Below, piece by piece: positions 1 to 6,931 of a DNA stretch of 20,275 nucleotides. The notes beneath the pieces are model-generated. The model was given only the letters and a program-made list of their open reading frames with translations, had not been told where the DNA came from and did not search any database. The position numbers and the translations under genes were made by a program. Where the stretch lies: the NCBI GenBank assembly GCA_023418475.1, contig JAEZZO010000034.1:1-20275 (forward strand). Reading direction: 5' to 3'. Each line of letters begins with the position of its first letter. Within the stretch, counting starts at the first letter, position 1. Source of the stretch: Bacillota bacterium. GTDB taxonomy: Bacteria; Bacillota; Clostridia; Lachnospirales; Lachnospiraceae.

Positions 1-81
1 CCAATTTTTAGCTATTCAGTACAGGATACAATGACTGTCATACACTTTTAGCTCTGTTTATAGAGGTAACTATTTAAAGAA

Positions 82-197
82 AAGCCTTAATATTCAATAC
101 TTTTAGGCTTGACATTATAGGAAGGAGGATATTGAATGAAAAAGCACATTACTAATATTGATATATTTTGGAGGATTGACCTCCAGTAAGAATGGAG
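82..197 (+). promoter_or_regulatory. 5' leader with competing hairpins before GNAT gene
   Basis: The leader has an imperfect hairpin (AAGCCT at 82-87 with AGGCTT at 105-110). Further down, CCTCCA (180-185) can pair either with TGGAGG at 169-174, a 6-bp stem with a 5-nt loop, or, through CTCCA (181-185), with TGGAG at 193-197, a 5-bp stem with a 7-nt loop. The second pairing buries the GGAG ribosome binding site of the acetyltransferase gene starting at 206. The first lies inside a small ORF (136-189). The layout resembles translational attenuators of antibiotic-resistance genes, but this is inference from base pairing only. Confidence 0.4.
136..189 (+). CDS. Possible leader peptide (17 aa)
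   Basis: An ATG at 136 follows a strong ribosome binding site (GGAGG at 124-128, 7-nt spacing) and opens a 17-residue ORF (MKKHITNIDIFWRIDLQ) that stops at 187-189, only 16 nt before the acetyltransferase ATG at 206. The ribosome binding site is better than that of the downstream gene. The peptide resembles no known protein that I recognise. It may be a regulatory leader that couples ribosome movement to the hairpins at 169-197. It could also be the decayed start of another gene. Confidence 0.35.
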   Translation: MKKHITNIDIFWRIDLQ

Positions 198-205
198 AAA
201 AATTA

Positions 206-685
206 ATGGAAGGTATTAGAAAACTAGAAGTAAAAGATAAAAATCTAGTATTTGAATTTCTTCAAAAAGAATGGGGAGATACAGTGATTGTTCTTAGAGA
301 AGGCGAAATTTTTGCTTTAAAAGATGAGGAAGGTTTTGTAATCTTTGATAATAACAAAATCATTGGTCTGCTCACTTTTAGAATATCTCATGAAAGATGC
401 GAGATATTATCACTTGACAGTAAAATCGAAAATCAAGGAATTGGTTCTGCCTTAATTGATAAAGCGAAAGAATATGCCAAGTTAAAGAATTGTAGTGTTT
501 TACATGTTATTACTACGAATAATAATCTAAGAGCAATAGGATTTTATCAAAAAAGAGGATTTCATTTAACCAAATTGTATATTAACGCAATGGATATTGT
601 AAGAAAAATAAAATCTGGTGTCCCATTCGTAGGTGATAATAATATACCCCTCAGGGATGAATTGGAATTTGAGATAAATATTTAA
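206..685 (+). CDS. GNAT family N-acetyltransferase
   Basis: A 159-residue protein of the GNAT fold, which transfers an acetyl group from acetyl-CoA to an amine; the substrate cannot be read from sequence. The acetyl-CoA loop is visible as ENQGIG, following the beta-4 strand (LSLDSKI), and the C-terminal part has the usual NNNLRAIGFYQKRGF segment of motif B. I chose the ATG at 206 because it begins a typical GNAT N-terminus (MEGIRKLEVKD) and has GGAG 8 nt upstream. An upstream in-frame TTG at 158 would add 16 residues without family resemblance. The C-terminal tail (about 25 residues after the fold, ending DELEFEINI) is common in small cytosolic GNATs. A hairpin-rich leader precedes the gene and a terminator follows at 736-764, so it is monocistronic. 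Confidence 0.85.
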   Translation: MEGIRKLEVKDKNLVFEFLQKEWGDTVIVLREGEIFALKDEEGFVIFDNNKIIGLLTFRISHERCEILSLDSKIENQGIGSALIDKAKEYAKLKNCSVLHVITTNNNLRAIGFYQKRGFHLTKLYINAMDIVRKIKSGVPFVGDNNIPLRDELEFEINI

Positions 686-735
686 AATTGTTATTTTGAT
701 GAGTACACTTTTAAGTACGTAAAATTAGGATGTGC

Positions 736-764
736 CTGAAAGTCCCTGTCTTTCAGTATTTTTT
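736..764 (+). terminator. Rho-independent terminator of the first GNAT gene
   Basis: A perfect 7-bp stem (CTGAAAG 736-742, CTTTCAG 750-756) with a 7-nt loop is followed by TATTTTTT. It lies about 50 nt after the stop codon of the acetyltransferase gene. Confidence 0.75.
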
Positions 765-800
765 GAGGGGATCGAATTCGAATTCCGTCTTGCGCTTAAT
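765..800 (+). repeat. tRNA-Gly 3'-end remnant (att-like)
   Basis: Bases 777-800 match 22 of 24 positions of the T-loop, T-stem 3' strand, acceptor 3' strand and first downstream bases of the tRNA-Gly gene at 18268-18291. Both differences are C to T. The match runs past the tRNA end into the flanking TAAT. Upstream, similarity falls off (about half of 14 positions) and no D-arm or anticodon arm is present, so this is not a functional tRNA. Elements that integrate into tRNA 3' ends leave such copies, so it may be an old attachment-site end. Orientation is the same as the intact tRNA, so the matching element would have lain to its left. Confidence 0.55.
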
Positions 801-871
801 TGTAAAGTGTCGTTAATCCTTATAAATGGTGTGAACCCGTCAAGTAGACGAGTAAAAAGCAAAAATATTTT

Positions 872-900
872 CTGCTCAGTGAATGCTGAGCAGTTTTTTT
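872..900 (+). terminator. Rho-independent terminator
   Basis: A perfect 8-bp stem (CTGCTCAG 872-879, CTGAGCAG 886-893) with a 6-nt loop is followed by seven T residues (894-900). It sits 72 nt downstream of the tRNA-like remnant, the position a tRNA terminator would have, and no gene now reads into it. Confidence 0.75.
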
Positions 901-1258
901 ATACTGCTTCTAGTAATAACTTATTATGGTATCAGATGCCACATAATACCCGTTTGTTACCAATTATTCTCCTCTTCTCTTTGATAAACATCCTTTGATG
1001 AAAGTCCTTATTTGATATCTGTAAAAGTAACACAAAATAATCGTTTATCCAATATAGATATGATTAACCATTTTTGGAATTAGTTTGCAGGTATAAAAGA
1101 AAATGATACAATGGAGTTGTTGAATTAGGTAGAAATTTGAATAATAGATTATTTAAATAATGTGTAAAATTTCATATTGAGTAAATTTGATAAATTAATG
1201 AAAAAAAATTGTAACGAAAATATATTTTTCTGCACTTATATTTTGAGGAGGTGAAAAA
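901..1258. other. Non-coding region before the sigma operon
   Basis: I see no credible gene here. A short inverted repeat (TATTATG / CATAATA, around 922-947) lies near the left end. A possible sigma-A promoter is at 1084-1112 and an A-rich stretch leads to the ribosome binding site at 1245-1253. A TGTAAC element at 1210-1215 could be the -35 of an ECF self-promoter, but no clear -10 follows. Confidence 0.5.
1084..1112 (+). promoter_or_regulatory. Candidate sigma-A promoter for sigma operon
   Basis: TTTGCA (1084-1089), a 17-bp spacer and TACAAT (1107-1112) fit a vegetative promoter about 147 nt before the sigma factor start. Only the -10 is close to consensus. Confidence 0.35.
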
Positions 1259-1747
1259 TTGGATAAGCAGAATTTAGAACAAGTATATATTGAAAATGCA
1301 TCTGCTGTATATAAATATCTATTCTGTTTGACCCATGATGCCTATTTAGCAGAAGAATTGACACAGGAAACTTTTTATCAGGCCACAAAAGGAATTCACA
1401 ATTTTAGAGGTGATTGCAAAATTTCCGTCTGGCTTTGCCAGATAGCAAAAAGGTTGTGGTATAAGGAACTGAAAAAAGATGAATACGTTCCATTAGACGA
1501 AATCGAAGAACCACAATCGGATATTAATATGGAAAAGCAGTTCATTATGAACATTGATAAAGTTGAGCTTTTTAAATTGTTACATGCACTTGATGAGACC
1601 TCAAGAGAGGTAGTCTATCTGAGACTCACTGGAGAACTGAGCTTTTCTGAAATAGGTGATATAATGGGTAAAACAGAAAACTGGGCAAGAGTGACGTTTT
1701 ATCGTGGAAAACAAAAAATTGTGAAAGGAAGTAGTAAAAATGAATAA
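1259..1747 (+). CDS. ECF-type RNA polymerase sigma factor
   Basis: A 162-residue extracytoplasmic-function sigma factor that would direct RNA polymerase to a small stress or envelope regulon. Region 2 spans about residues 10-75 (VYKYLFCLTHDAYLAEELTQ, then the ISVWLCQIAKRLW stretch that contacts the -10). Region 4 spans about 102-155 (LHALDETSREVVYLRL, then the helix-turn-helix SFSEIGDIMGKTENWARVTF). There is no long N-terminal region 1, as expected for ECF factors. The start is TTG at 1259 behind a very strong GAGGAGGTG (1245-1253). Its 3' end overlaps the next gene by 8 nt, a sign of translational coupling with the anti-sigma factor that controls it. Confidence 0.9.
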   Translation: MDKQNLEQVYIENASAVYKYLFCLTHDAYLAEELTQETFYQATKGIHNFRGDCKISVWLCQIAKRLWYKELKKDEYVPLDEIEEPQSDINMEKQFIMNIDKVELFKLLHALDETSREVVYLRLTGELSFSEIGDIMGKTENWARVTFYRGKQKIVKGSSKNE

Positions 1748-2510
1748 TGATATTTCATGCTGTATTATAAGGGATTTATTACCTAGCTATATAGACCAGC
1801 TTACCAGTAAAGAAACAAATTGTATCATTGAAAATCACTTAAAAACTTGTAGCAACTGTTGCAAGGAACGTGATGAAATGACGAAGCAGGTAGAGATGGA
1901 AACAAGATCTGTTAATCAGAATATAAAAAAATATTTAAGCAAAACCAAAATGATGTACTTACTGAAGGGAATTTTATTATCTTTTGGTTTAATCGGGATT
2001 ATTGTTACTTTTATTGTAGATTTAGCAGTAAATAGGAAGCTTAGCTGGTCGCTGATAGTAGATATGGGAATATTGTATTCCTATTCTATAGGTCTTACAG
2101 TTGTAATGAGCAAAAAGCAAAAAATTATCAAAGCTTTTGCAGTAGGGAGTATTTTGGTATTGCCGATGCTGTATGAGATTGAGCATGTAATCAACGCAAA
2201 TTATATGATCGAGTCTGTCGCATGGTTTCGTAGCTATGCGTTACCGATTACTATTATATGGTTGGCTATTTTATGGATTATAATTCTTATTAAAAAATCA
2301 ATCAAATTGAACATTTGGAATGTTCTTGGAGTATTATTTATCATGACAATATTAGGTTCAGCTCTCACCAATTCTATAGCACAACAGATTTCGATAAAGC
2401 AGGTTTATACATCAGGATATGAGTGGATTGCTTCTATTTCTTATGCATCTTGTGCTATTATCTGCTTAATTATAGGCTATATTCGAAAAAATAAACGGAA
2501 ATTGAAATGA
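1740..2510 (+). CDS. Zinc-finger membrane anti-sigma factor
   Basis: A 256-residue protein expected to hold the preceding ECF sigma factor inactive at the membrane. The cytosolic N-terminus carries a zf-HC2/ZAS-type site: Cys7/Cys8, then His33-x3-Cys37-x2-Cys40. About six hydrophobic segments follow (roughly residues 74-95, 103-123, 129-147, 164-185, 192-212, 227-247), so most of the protein is membrane domain. It starts with ATG at 1740 inside the sigma gene and ends 1 nt before the start of the serine hydrolase gene. Partner identity is inferred from this overlap and the family's usual pairing. What signal releases the sigma factor is unknown. Confidence 0.8.
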   Translation: MNNDISCCIIRDLLPSYIDQLTSKETNCIIENHLKTCSNCCKERDEMTKQVEMETRSVNQNIKKYLSKTKMMYLLKGILLSFGLIGIIVTFIVDLAVNRKLSWSLIVDMGILYSYSIGLTVVMSKKQKIIKAFAVGSILVLPMLYEIEHVINANYMIESVAWFRSYALPITIIWLAILWIIILIKKSIKLNIWNVLGVLFIMTILGSALTNSIAQQISIKQVYTSGYEWIASISYASCAIICLIIGYIRKNKRKLK

Positions 2511-2511
2511 G

Positions 2512-3813
2512 GTGAAACAAATAAAAAATGGAAAATCAAATAAATTATTCTATATTTTAACAACAGTTATATTCGTTTCAATAATAATGGTGATTGCCGT
2601 ATTATTGCTGGCGAATGGGCAGAAAGTTCATAATTATTCTATCGCTTATCTTCATGATGGTGAAATTGATTTAAACGATAATGATGAATTGAAGGATCAT
2701 TCAGAGAAAATATTTGAGGCAGGTTCATTGGGTAAAATAGTAACAGCATATATTTGCATGAGATTGGTTGAAGAGAAGAAAATTTCACTTGATGATAAGA
2801 TTGTCGGATATTTAGACGAAAATATGATTAGTGACGACTTACGGATGAATGACATTACGGTGCGTCAACTATTGTCCCATACAGCAGGCTTTTCCCCGAG
2901 TTTTGAAATGGGAATTGATAAAAAAATATATTATACACCGGGAAGCAATTTTTGCTATTCAGGAGTAGGATATATATATTTACAAAAAATCATTGAGAAG
3001 ATTACCGGACAGGAGTTCGAAATGGTTGCCCAGAAATATGTATTTAAACCATTGATTATGCAGAATAGTACATTTGAAACAGTAGATACCGTTAATCCAT
3101 ATGTGAAAACATCATCACTAACAATTTATGTAGTTGTGATTTCTGCGGTAATAAGTATAGCTTTCTTCCTACTAGGATTAATAATGAAGCTCATAATGAA
3201 ATTCCAGTTTTTATCTATAAGCAATATGTTTTATATAAGCATTGCGATTGGTATGCTGGTTGAACTTTTACTAATTTATTTCATAGTGCCACGAGTAATC
3301 CTTGTTGTTTTTATATATGAGATTATTGGAATTATAGTGTTATTGGCATCAAGGAAAAGCATAAAATATTACGCATACATTTTATATATTGTGTGTGTAT
3401 TAGTATTTGGAATGATTATGCCGGTATCATTACCCCTTGGCCCAAGTTTTGTAAGTCAGGAACCAAATGCAGCATTTACTTTGAAAACCACTTCATATGA
3501 TATGGCTTTATTTGCGAACGAGTTATTAAAAATATGTAAGAGTGATGCTGATATAAAAAGAGAAATGTTTCATCCACAGATACAAATTGATGATATAAAT
3601 AGTTGGGGATTAGGTATTGCTATTGAAGAAGAGGATAATTCAGTTACATACTGGCATTCGGGAATTAATATGGGTATGCAGAGTTTATTTGTTCTTCTTC
3701 CGCAAGAGAATCAAGCCGTAATTGTTATGACAAATAGTGATTATGGCTTGGAGTTTGCTAAAGATATTACCAGGAAAAATTTAGGAATATATGGGACATG
3801 GGATATTAATTAG
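2512..3813 (+). CDS. Membrane serine hydrolase (class C beta-lactamase-like) with membrane insert
   Basis: A 433-residue protein of the beta-lactamase/transpeptidase-like family, acting outside the cell on peptides or cell-wall material; its substrate is unknown. An N-terminal anchor spans residues 12-33. The Ser-x-x-Lys motif is S72-L-G-K75. The tyrosine motif reads Tyr-Ser-Gly (FCYSGVGYIY) where most relatives have Tyr-x-Asn. The third motif His-x-Gly is HSGIN near residue 383. Unusually, about four hydrophobic helices (roughly 203-226, 233-259, 261-279, 287-308) sit between the second and third motifs rather than after the domain; an even number keeps both halves outside. The GTG start at 2512 follows the anti-sigma stop by 1 nt. 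It may be a target or sensor partner of the sigma system. No terminator is seen after it. Confidence 0.75.
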   Translation: MKQIKNGKSNKLFYILTTVIFVSIIMVIAVLLLANGQKVHNYSIAYLHDGEIDLNDNDELKDHSEKIFEAGSLGKIVTAYICMRLVEEKKISLDDKIVGYLDENMISDDLRMNDITVRQLLSHTAGFSPSFEMGIDKKIYYTPGSNFCYSGVGYIYLQKIIEKITGQEFEMVAQKYVFKPLIMQNSTFETVDTVNPYVKTSSLTIYVVVISAVISIAFFLLGLIMKLIMKFQFLSISNMFYISIAIGMLVELLLIYFIVPRVILVVFIYEIIGIIVLLASRKSIKYYAYILYIVCVLVFGMIMPVSLPLGPSFVSQEPNAAFTLKTTSYDMALFANELLKICKSDADIKREMFHPQIQIDDINSWGLGIAIEEEDNSVTYWHSGINMGMQSLFVLLPQENQAVIVMTNSDYGLEFAKDITRKNLGIYGTWDIN

Positions 3814-4182
3814 AAGGGATTTGTCAAAAATTGATTCTGGAACATGACTTGCATAATGGTCAAAAAGGAGATAATTTTCGGGAAGATACTTCAGATCAGA
3901 GATTTAGAGAGAAATAATTTGTATGAGACAAGATGTAGGTCTTATCTATTATCAAAGTAATTACTATAATATATCATACTACTAATATTTGCAAGATCGC
4001 CTTAAATAACTGCTGTAGATGAATGGGAATGAAGGCCCACACGCCAACATTCCCATCCCTCGGCTTTATGTTTGTACTTTACAGAGTAAAGACACTGCGA
4101 GAAAGCTCGGATTCGAATGTCTACGCTTCGGGTTACGCAATGCCGGGATCCACTAGATTTAATTTCATCAAAAAGATTGATA
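3814..4182. other. Intergenic region with 9-bp inverted repeat
   Basis: No gene is supported between the convergent serine hydrolase and flavin-reductase genes. ATGGGAATG (4023-4031) and CATTCCCAT (4048-4056) form a perfect 9-bp stem with a 16-nt GC-rich loop, without a T-run on either strand. From about 4020 to 4155 the base composition is visibly richer in G+C than its surroundings, which suggests a foreign or decayed fragment that I cannot identify. Confidence 0.4.
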
Positions 4183-4878
4183 TTAAATTCTTTCTTTTCT
4201 CCATTCTTTGGGTTGTCCTTCGTCTGTAAATATCTTTACTACTTCATTCAATATCCCAAGCGAGTTAGGTCCATAGAATTCGCCATTTATTGGGTTAACA
4301 GTGCTGCGAATATTGTACATTAAATGCATCTTGTTCATTCTTTCGATTGGGTCTGGCGTGATGGAATTATCATCGATTGCAACATGCGTAACTTTTCCGA
4401 TAAACAGATGCCAGCTAGATCCTTCATAGAGTTGTTTATCCCATTTCAGTTTACATTCTAAGTTAATGAGACTTTCTGCTATCCGCGGGGTATTTATCGT
4501 CTTTGATGCTTCTGTATGAAAACCTGAAGACAAGATTTCATCTACTGAGGAGCCATCACAGTAGATTGTTTCAAAGCATTTCGGATAGTGTTCATAAGAT
4601 GGATAGTTTATACACCATTCTCCTTCACGAAGTATATTCTTATATGTATGCTGATGATCCTTTATGGCAAGAACTGACCAATATTCATCCTTCTCTCCCA
4701 AAAGTAGTCCCCAGGATTGCAAATTAGCGTTTGACATGCCATTTTCTTTTAATGTTGAGACGATAAATATTGGGTTTGGTACACTTACTACATATTCCAA
4801 CCAAGAAAAACTATCAAACTTACCCGGCCAATCTTCTATCAGGCGGTCCGGCTTATTCATTTCTAATTCATGTTTCAT
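4183..4878 (-). CDS. Flavin reductase-like (FMN-binding split barrel) protein
   Basis: A 231-residue protein resembling the flavin reductase / FMN-binding split-barrel family, whose members bind FMN and reduce it or use it in redox reactions in the cytosol. Visible family features are the early strand with PNPIFIVSTL, the GMSNANLQSWGLLLG segment at the flavin phosphate position, and the later HLFIGKVTHVAID strand. The start at 4878 has AAGGGGA 9 nt upstream; a further 9 in-frame residues upstream lack a ribosome binding site. It diverges from the WYL regulator at 5010 across a region with a palindrome, so that regulator probably controls it. The electron acceptor is unknown. Confidence 0.7.
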   Translation of the reverse strand: MKHELEMNKPDRLIEDWPGKFDSFSWLEYVVSVPNPIFIVSTLKENGMSNANLQSWGLLLGEKDEYWSVLAIKDHQHTYKNILREGEWCINYPSYEHYPKCFETIYCDGSSVDEILSSGFHTEASKTINTPRIAESLINLECKLKWDKQLYEGSSWHLFIGKVTHVAIDDNSITPDPIERMNKMHLMYNIRSTVNPINGEFYGPNSLGILNEVVKIFTDEGQPKEWRKERI

Positions 4879-4925
4879 ATTATTAAATCCCCTTTCATTT
4901 ACCATTCAGTGGTGTTGATACATAT

Positions 4926-4970
4926 ATTATATCCAACAACGTTGACATGAGTATGACAACGATATAAAAT
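4926..4970. promoter_or_regulatory. Divergent promoter with operator palindrome
   Basis: For the rightward gene, TTGACA (4942-4947), a 17-bp spacer and TAAAAT (4965-4970) form a good promoter. For the leftward gene, TATAAT reads on the minus strand at 4931-4926, without a clear -35. A palindrome GTTGxCAT-n4-ATGxCAAC covers 4941-4960, overlapping the rightward -35. A repressor bound here would block the regulator's own promoter and could act on the leftward one. Confidence 0.6.
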
Positions 4971-5009
4971 TATTTTATCCTTTCCCCACAAAATAGTTAG
5001 GAGAATTAT

Positions 5010-5987
5010 ATGAGGTTGCATCGATTAATAACGATTCTTTTACTACTAGAATCAAGAGGTTGTATGAAAGCCAAAAACTTAGCTGAGGCTTTAGAGACAT
5101 CAAAGAGAACAATTCACAGAGATATCGATCTCCTGTGCGAGGCAGGCGTCCCCATCACATCCTTAGCCGGACCTTTCGGCGGTTATTCGTTAGTTCCTGG
5201 TTACACCCTGAATTTCAAGTCTTTTTATGGAGATGAACTAATCAATCTTTATTTGAGCGGTATTGGTCTTCATCCCAATGAGTACTCACAAGCAAGTTTA
5301 GCTTTAAAAAATGCCATTTTAAAAATCGAAAAAATGGTTCCCTCTGATTATGCTTCGGATATTAAGAAAGTCAAGGAACGTTTCTATTTTGACCCGGATT
5401 CATGGGCAGATGATACACCTGATCTACGCTATCTTGATATACTGCGATATGCTGTTCTGCAACAAAAAAAAGCAAAAATCATCTATAACAAATCAAGTAT
5501 GGGGAAGCAGGAAGTAAGCACAAGAGTGATACAACCTTATGGGCTAATTGTTAAAAATTCGGAATGGTACTTAGCTGCGTTCTGTGAAAACAAGAATGAG
5601 ATGAGGGTTTTTAAATGTTTTAGAATATTAAAAGTTGATATTCTTGATGATACTTATGAAGTCCCATCTGATTTTCAACTAGAAGCTTTCTGGAAGAGCT
5701 GGAAGAGTAATTTTAAACAGATTCTTTCTCAGGTTCCTTTATACCCTGTAACGCTTAAATTACATGCTATTTCAAAGGAAGAATTATGTGGAATGGATTT
5801 CATAGAAGAAAAGTCAAATGGTGATAGCACTATTGTTACCGCAAACCTTTATACCTATAATAATGCATGTAAAAGATCAATAGAACTTGGAAATACTGTT
5901 GAAATTATAGCTCCTGTTGAACTCAAAGAATTTGTTATAACGAAAGCCCAGGAATTGCTTAAGATATATAAAAGCAATAATCACTGA
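5010..5987 (+). CDS. HTH and WYL-domain transcriptional regulator (YafY/DeoR type)
   Basis: A 325-residue DNA-binding regulator. Residues 1-60 form a winged helix-turn-helix of the HTH_11/DeoR-like type (MKAKNLAEALETSKRTIHRD is the recognition part), with the typical GPFGGYSL wing at 54-61. The WYL domain, thought to sense nucleic acid or small ligands, covers about 140-215 and has the W186-Y187-L188 core in SEWYLAAF. A WCX extension follows (about 240-320). Start ATG at 5010 has TAGGAGA just upstream. It is divergent from the flavin-reductase-like gene and its promoter overlaps a palindrome, so autoregulation and control of that neighbour are likely. Confidence 0.85.
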   Translation: MRLHRLITILLLLESRGCMKAKNLAEALETSKRTIHRDIDLLCEAGVPITSLAGPFGGYSLVPGYTLNFKSFYGDELINLYLSGIGLHPNEYSQASLALKNAILKIEKMVPSDYASDIKKVKERFYFDPDSWADDTPDLRYLDILRYAVLQQKKAKIIYNKSSMGKQEVSTRVIQPYGLIVKNSEWYLAAFCENKNEMRVFKCFRILKVDILDDTYEVPSDFQLEAFWKSWKSNFKQILSQVPLYPVTLKLHAISKEELCGMDFIEEKSNGDSTIVTANLYTYNNACKRSIELGNTVEIIAPVELKEFVITKAQELLKIYKSNNH

Positions 5988-6220
5988 CCTTTCCCGAACC
6001 CACGCTCATCCTTTCTTACATAAATATATGATTTCAGCGAAAGATATCTCAGAGGATTTCAAATTCTGATAATTTATAAAATCCCTCCTAACATTTCACT
6101 TTCATATACGTATAAATATATGAAACCAAATCATACTACACAAACCATAATCCAATTCAGATCCAGTCTTAAACTATATGCTTTAACGAAAGGAATGAAG
6201 AGGAAGAAAGGAATTATATC
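5988..6220. repeat. Intergenic palindrome and direct repeat
   Basis: TTTCATATA (6100-6108) and TATATGAAA (6117-6125) form a perfect 9-bp inverted repeat with an 8-nt spacer. A 12-bp direct repeat, ATAAATATATGA, occurs at 6020-6031 and again inside the palindrome at 6112-6123. The palindrome lies about 95 nt before the peptide gene at 6221 and could be an operator or a bidirectional terminator without a strong T-run. Confidence 0.35.
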
Positions 6221-6553
6221 ATGGAAAAAAAGGAAGAAATCAACAAAGCCATAGAATTGGCTGATGAAGAAATGGAAAATATAGCAGGAGGAAAAGCAAT
6301 CATTATATTTGAAAAGTCTAATGCATATCATGGTTGTCAGCATTCGAAAATTAATCCTTACGAACTTTATAATCATTATCTAAACCCAAATACCTGTAAA
6401 CATTTTAAACGTCTAAAAAATGGAGGTAACGAAAAAGCCTGCCCTAACTGTGAAAATTACTTAAACTGGCCTATTAATGCTATCGGAGCAGCTGATGTAC
6501 TGGAAGATTTCCAACGGCGAGGATTTGATGTAGTCCGATATCCAACGATGTAA
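6221..6553 (+). CDS. Orphan peptide with double-glycine-type leader, Cys-rich core
   Basis: A 110-residue protein I cannot place in a family. Its first 24 residues look like a bacteriocin or RiPP leader cut after a double glycine (ELADEEMENIAGG, Gly23-Gly24). The remaining 86 residues hold four Cys in the pattern Cys39-x-His41, Cys59-x-His61 and Cys74-x-x-Cys77, with PxxC spacing like a metal-binding knuckle. They end in a predicted helix (AADVLEDFQRRGFDVV). The ATG at 6221 has AAAGGA upstream. No transporter, protease or modifying enzyme is nearby, so export or modification would need enzymes elsewhere. It may instead be a small zinc-binding protein whose GG is coincidental. Confidence 0.6.
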   Translation: MEKKEEINKAIELADEEMENIAGGKAIIIFEKSNAYHGCQHSKINPYELYNHYLNPNTCKHFKRLKNGGNEKACPNCENYLNWPINAIGAADVLEDFQRRGFDVVRYPTM

Positions 6554-6659
6554 ATATAAATAAATTTAGTTCAGTGAAATTATAGTAGAATTATACTCCA
6601 CAACCCCAAGCACATAATAATCTGTAAATAGTGTTTACATACTTATCTGTTCTCCTAGC

Positions 6660-6708
6660 AATGCACCCCAAATATTATTAAAATGTGCAGTTTTTTTGGA
6701 GGTGCATT
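6660..6708 (+). repeat. Inverted repeat that can mask a ribosome binding site
   Basis: AATGCACC (6660-6667) and GGTGCATT (6701-6708) form a perfect 8-bp stem that includes part of a GGAGGTG ribosome binding site (6698-6704) ahead of a small ORF at 6713. There is no T-run matching a terminator. Confidence 0.35.
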
Positions 6709-6712
6709 TTTA

Positions 6713-6865
6713 ATGCGCTACGATTTTATTCTTTTCTATTTTATTCTTTCCATTTTATTCTTTTCCATCTTCATTGTATCGATACACTTGCAGTCTCCTA
6801 TTTTTCATATAATAGATTTGCTTTGTTACATTACATATGAGGAATTATATTGCTATAGCTCATAA
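6713..6865 (+). CDS. Possible small hydrophobic membrane peptide (50 aa)
   Basis: An ORF of 50 residues beginning MRYDFILFYF with one long hydrophobic stretch (about residues 4-24). It has a strong GGAGGTG about 8-10 nt before its ATG, and that site can be masked by the stem at 6660-6708, as in some type I toxin messages. Against coding: residues 4-18 come from a pyrimidine-rich tandem repeat with 15-, 14- and 15-nt units, which does not keep a reading frame, and I recognise no family. I list it as doubtful. Confidence 0.25.
   Translation: MRYDFILFYFILSILFFSIFIVSIHLQSPIFHIIDLLCYITYEELYCYSS
6723..6766 (+). repeat. Pyrimidine-rich tandem repeat (3 units)
   Basis: Three consecutive copies of a sequence close to ATTTTATTCTTTTCC occur at 6723-6737, 6738-6751 and 6752-6766, with unit lengths 15, 14 and 15. 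Confidence 0.6.
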
Positions 6866-6931
6866 TACAATTCCATATTCTTACATGATTTGTTTACTTA
6901 TTTTATTAAATGTGATATTATAGAATAATAT

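Noticed and set aside
732..998. 88-residue open frame on the plus strand
   Set aside because: It runs through two terminators and the tRNA-like remnant, lacks a ribosome binding site and resembles no protein.
4140..4156. Run resembling a cloning-vector polylinker (CCGGGATCCACTAG)
   Set aside because: The match is short and the flanks are not vector-like, so chance is more likely than contamination.
4023..4323. Two overlapping 68-residue plus-strand frames
   Set aside because: They cover the 9-bp inverted repeat region and the 3' end of the flavin-reductase-like gene in antisense, with no family resemblance.
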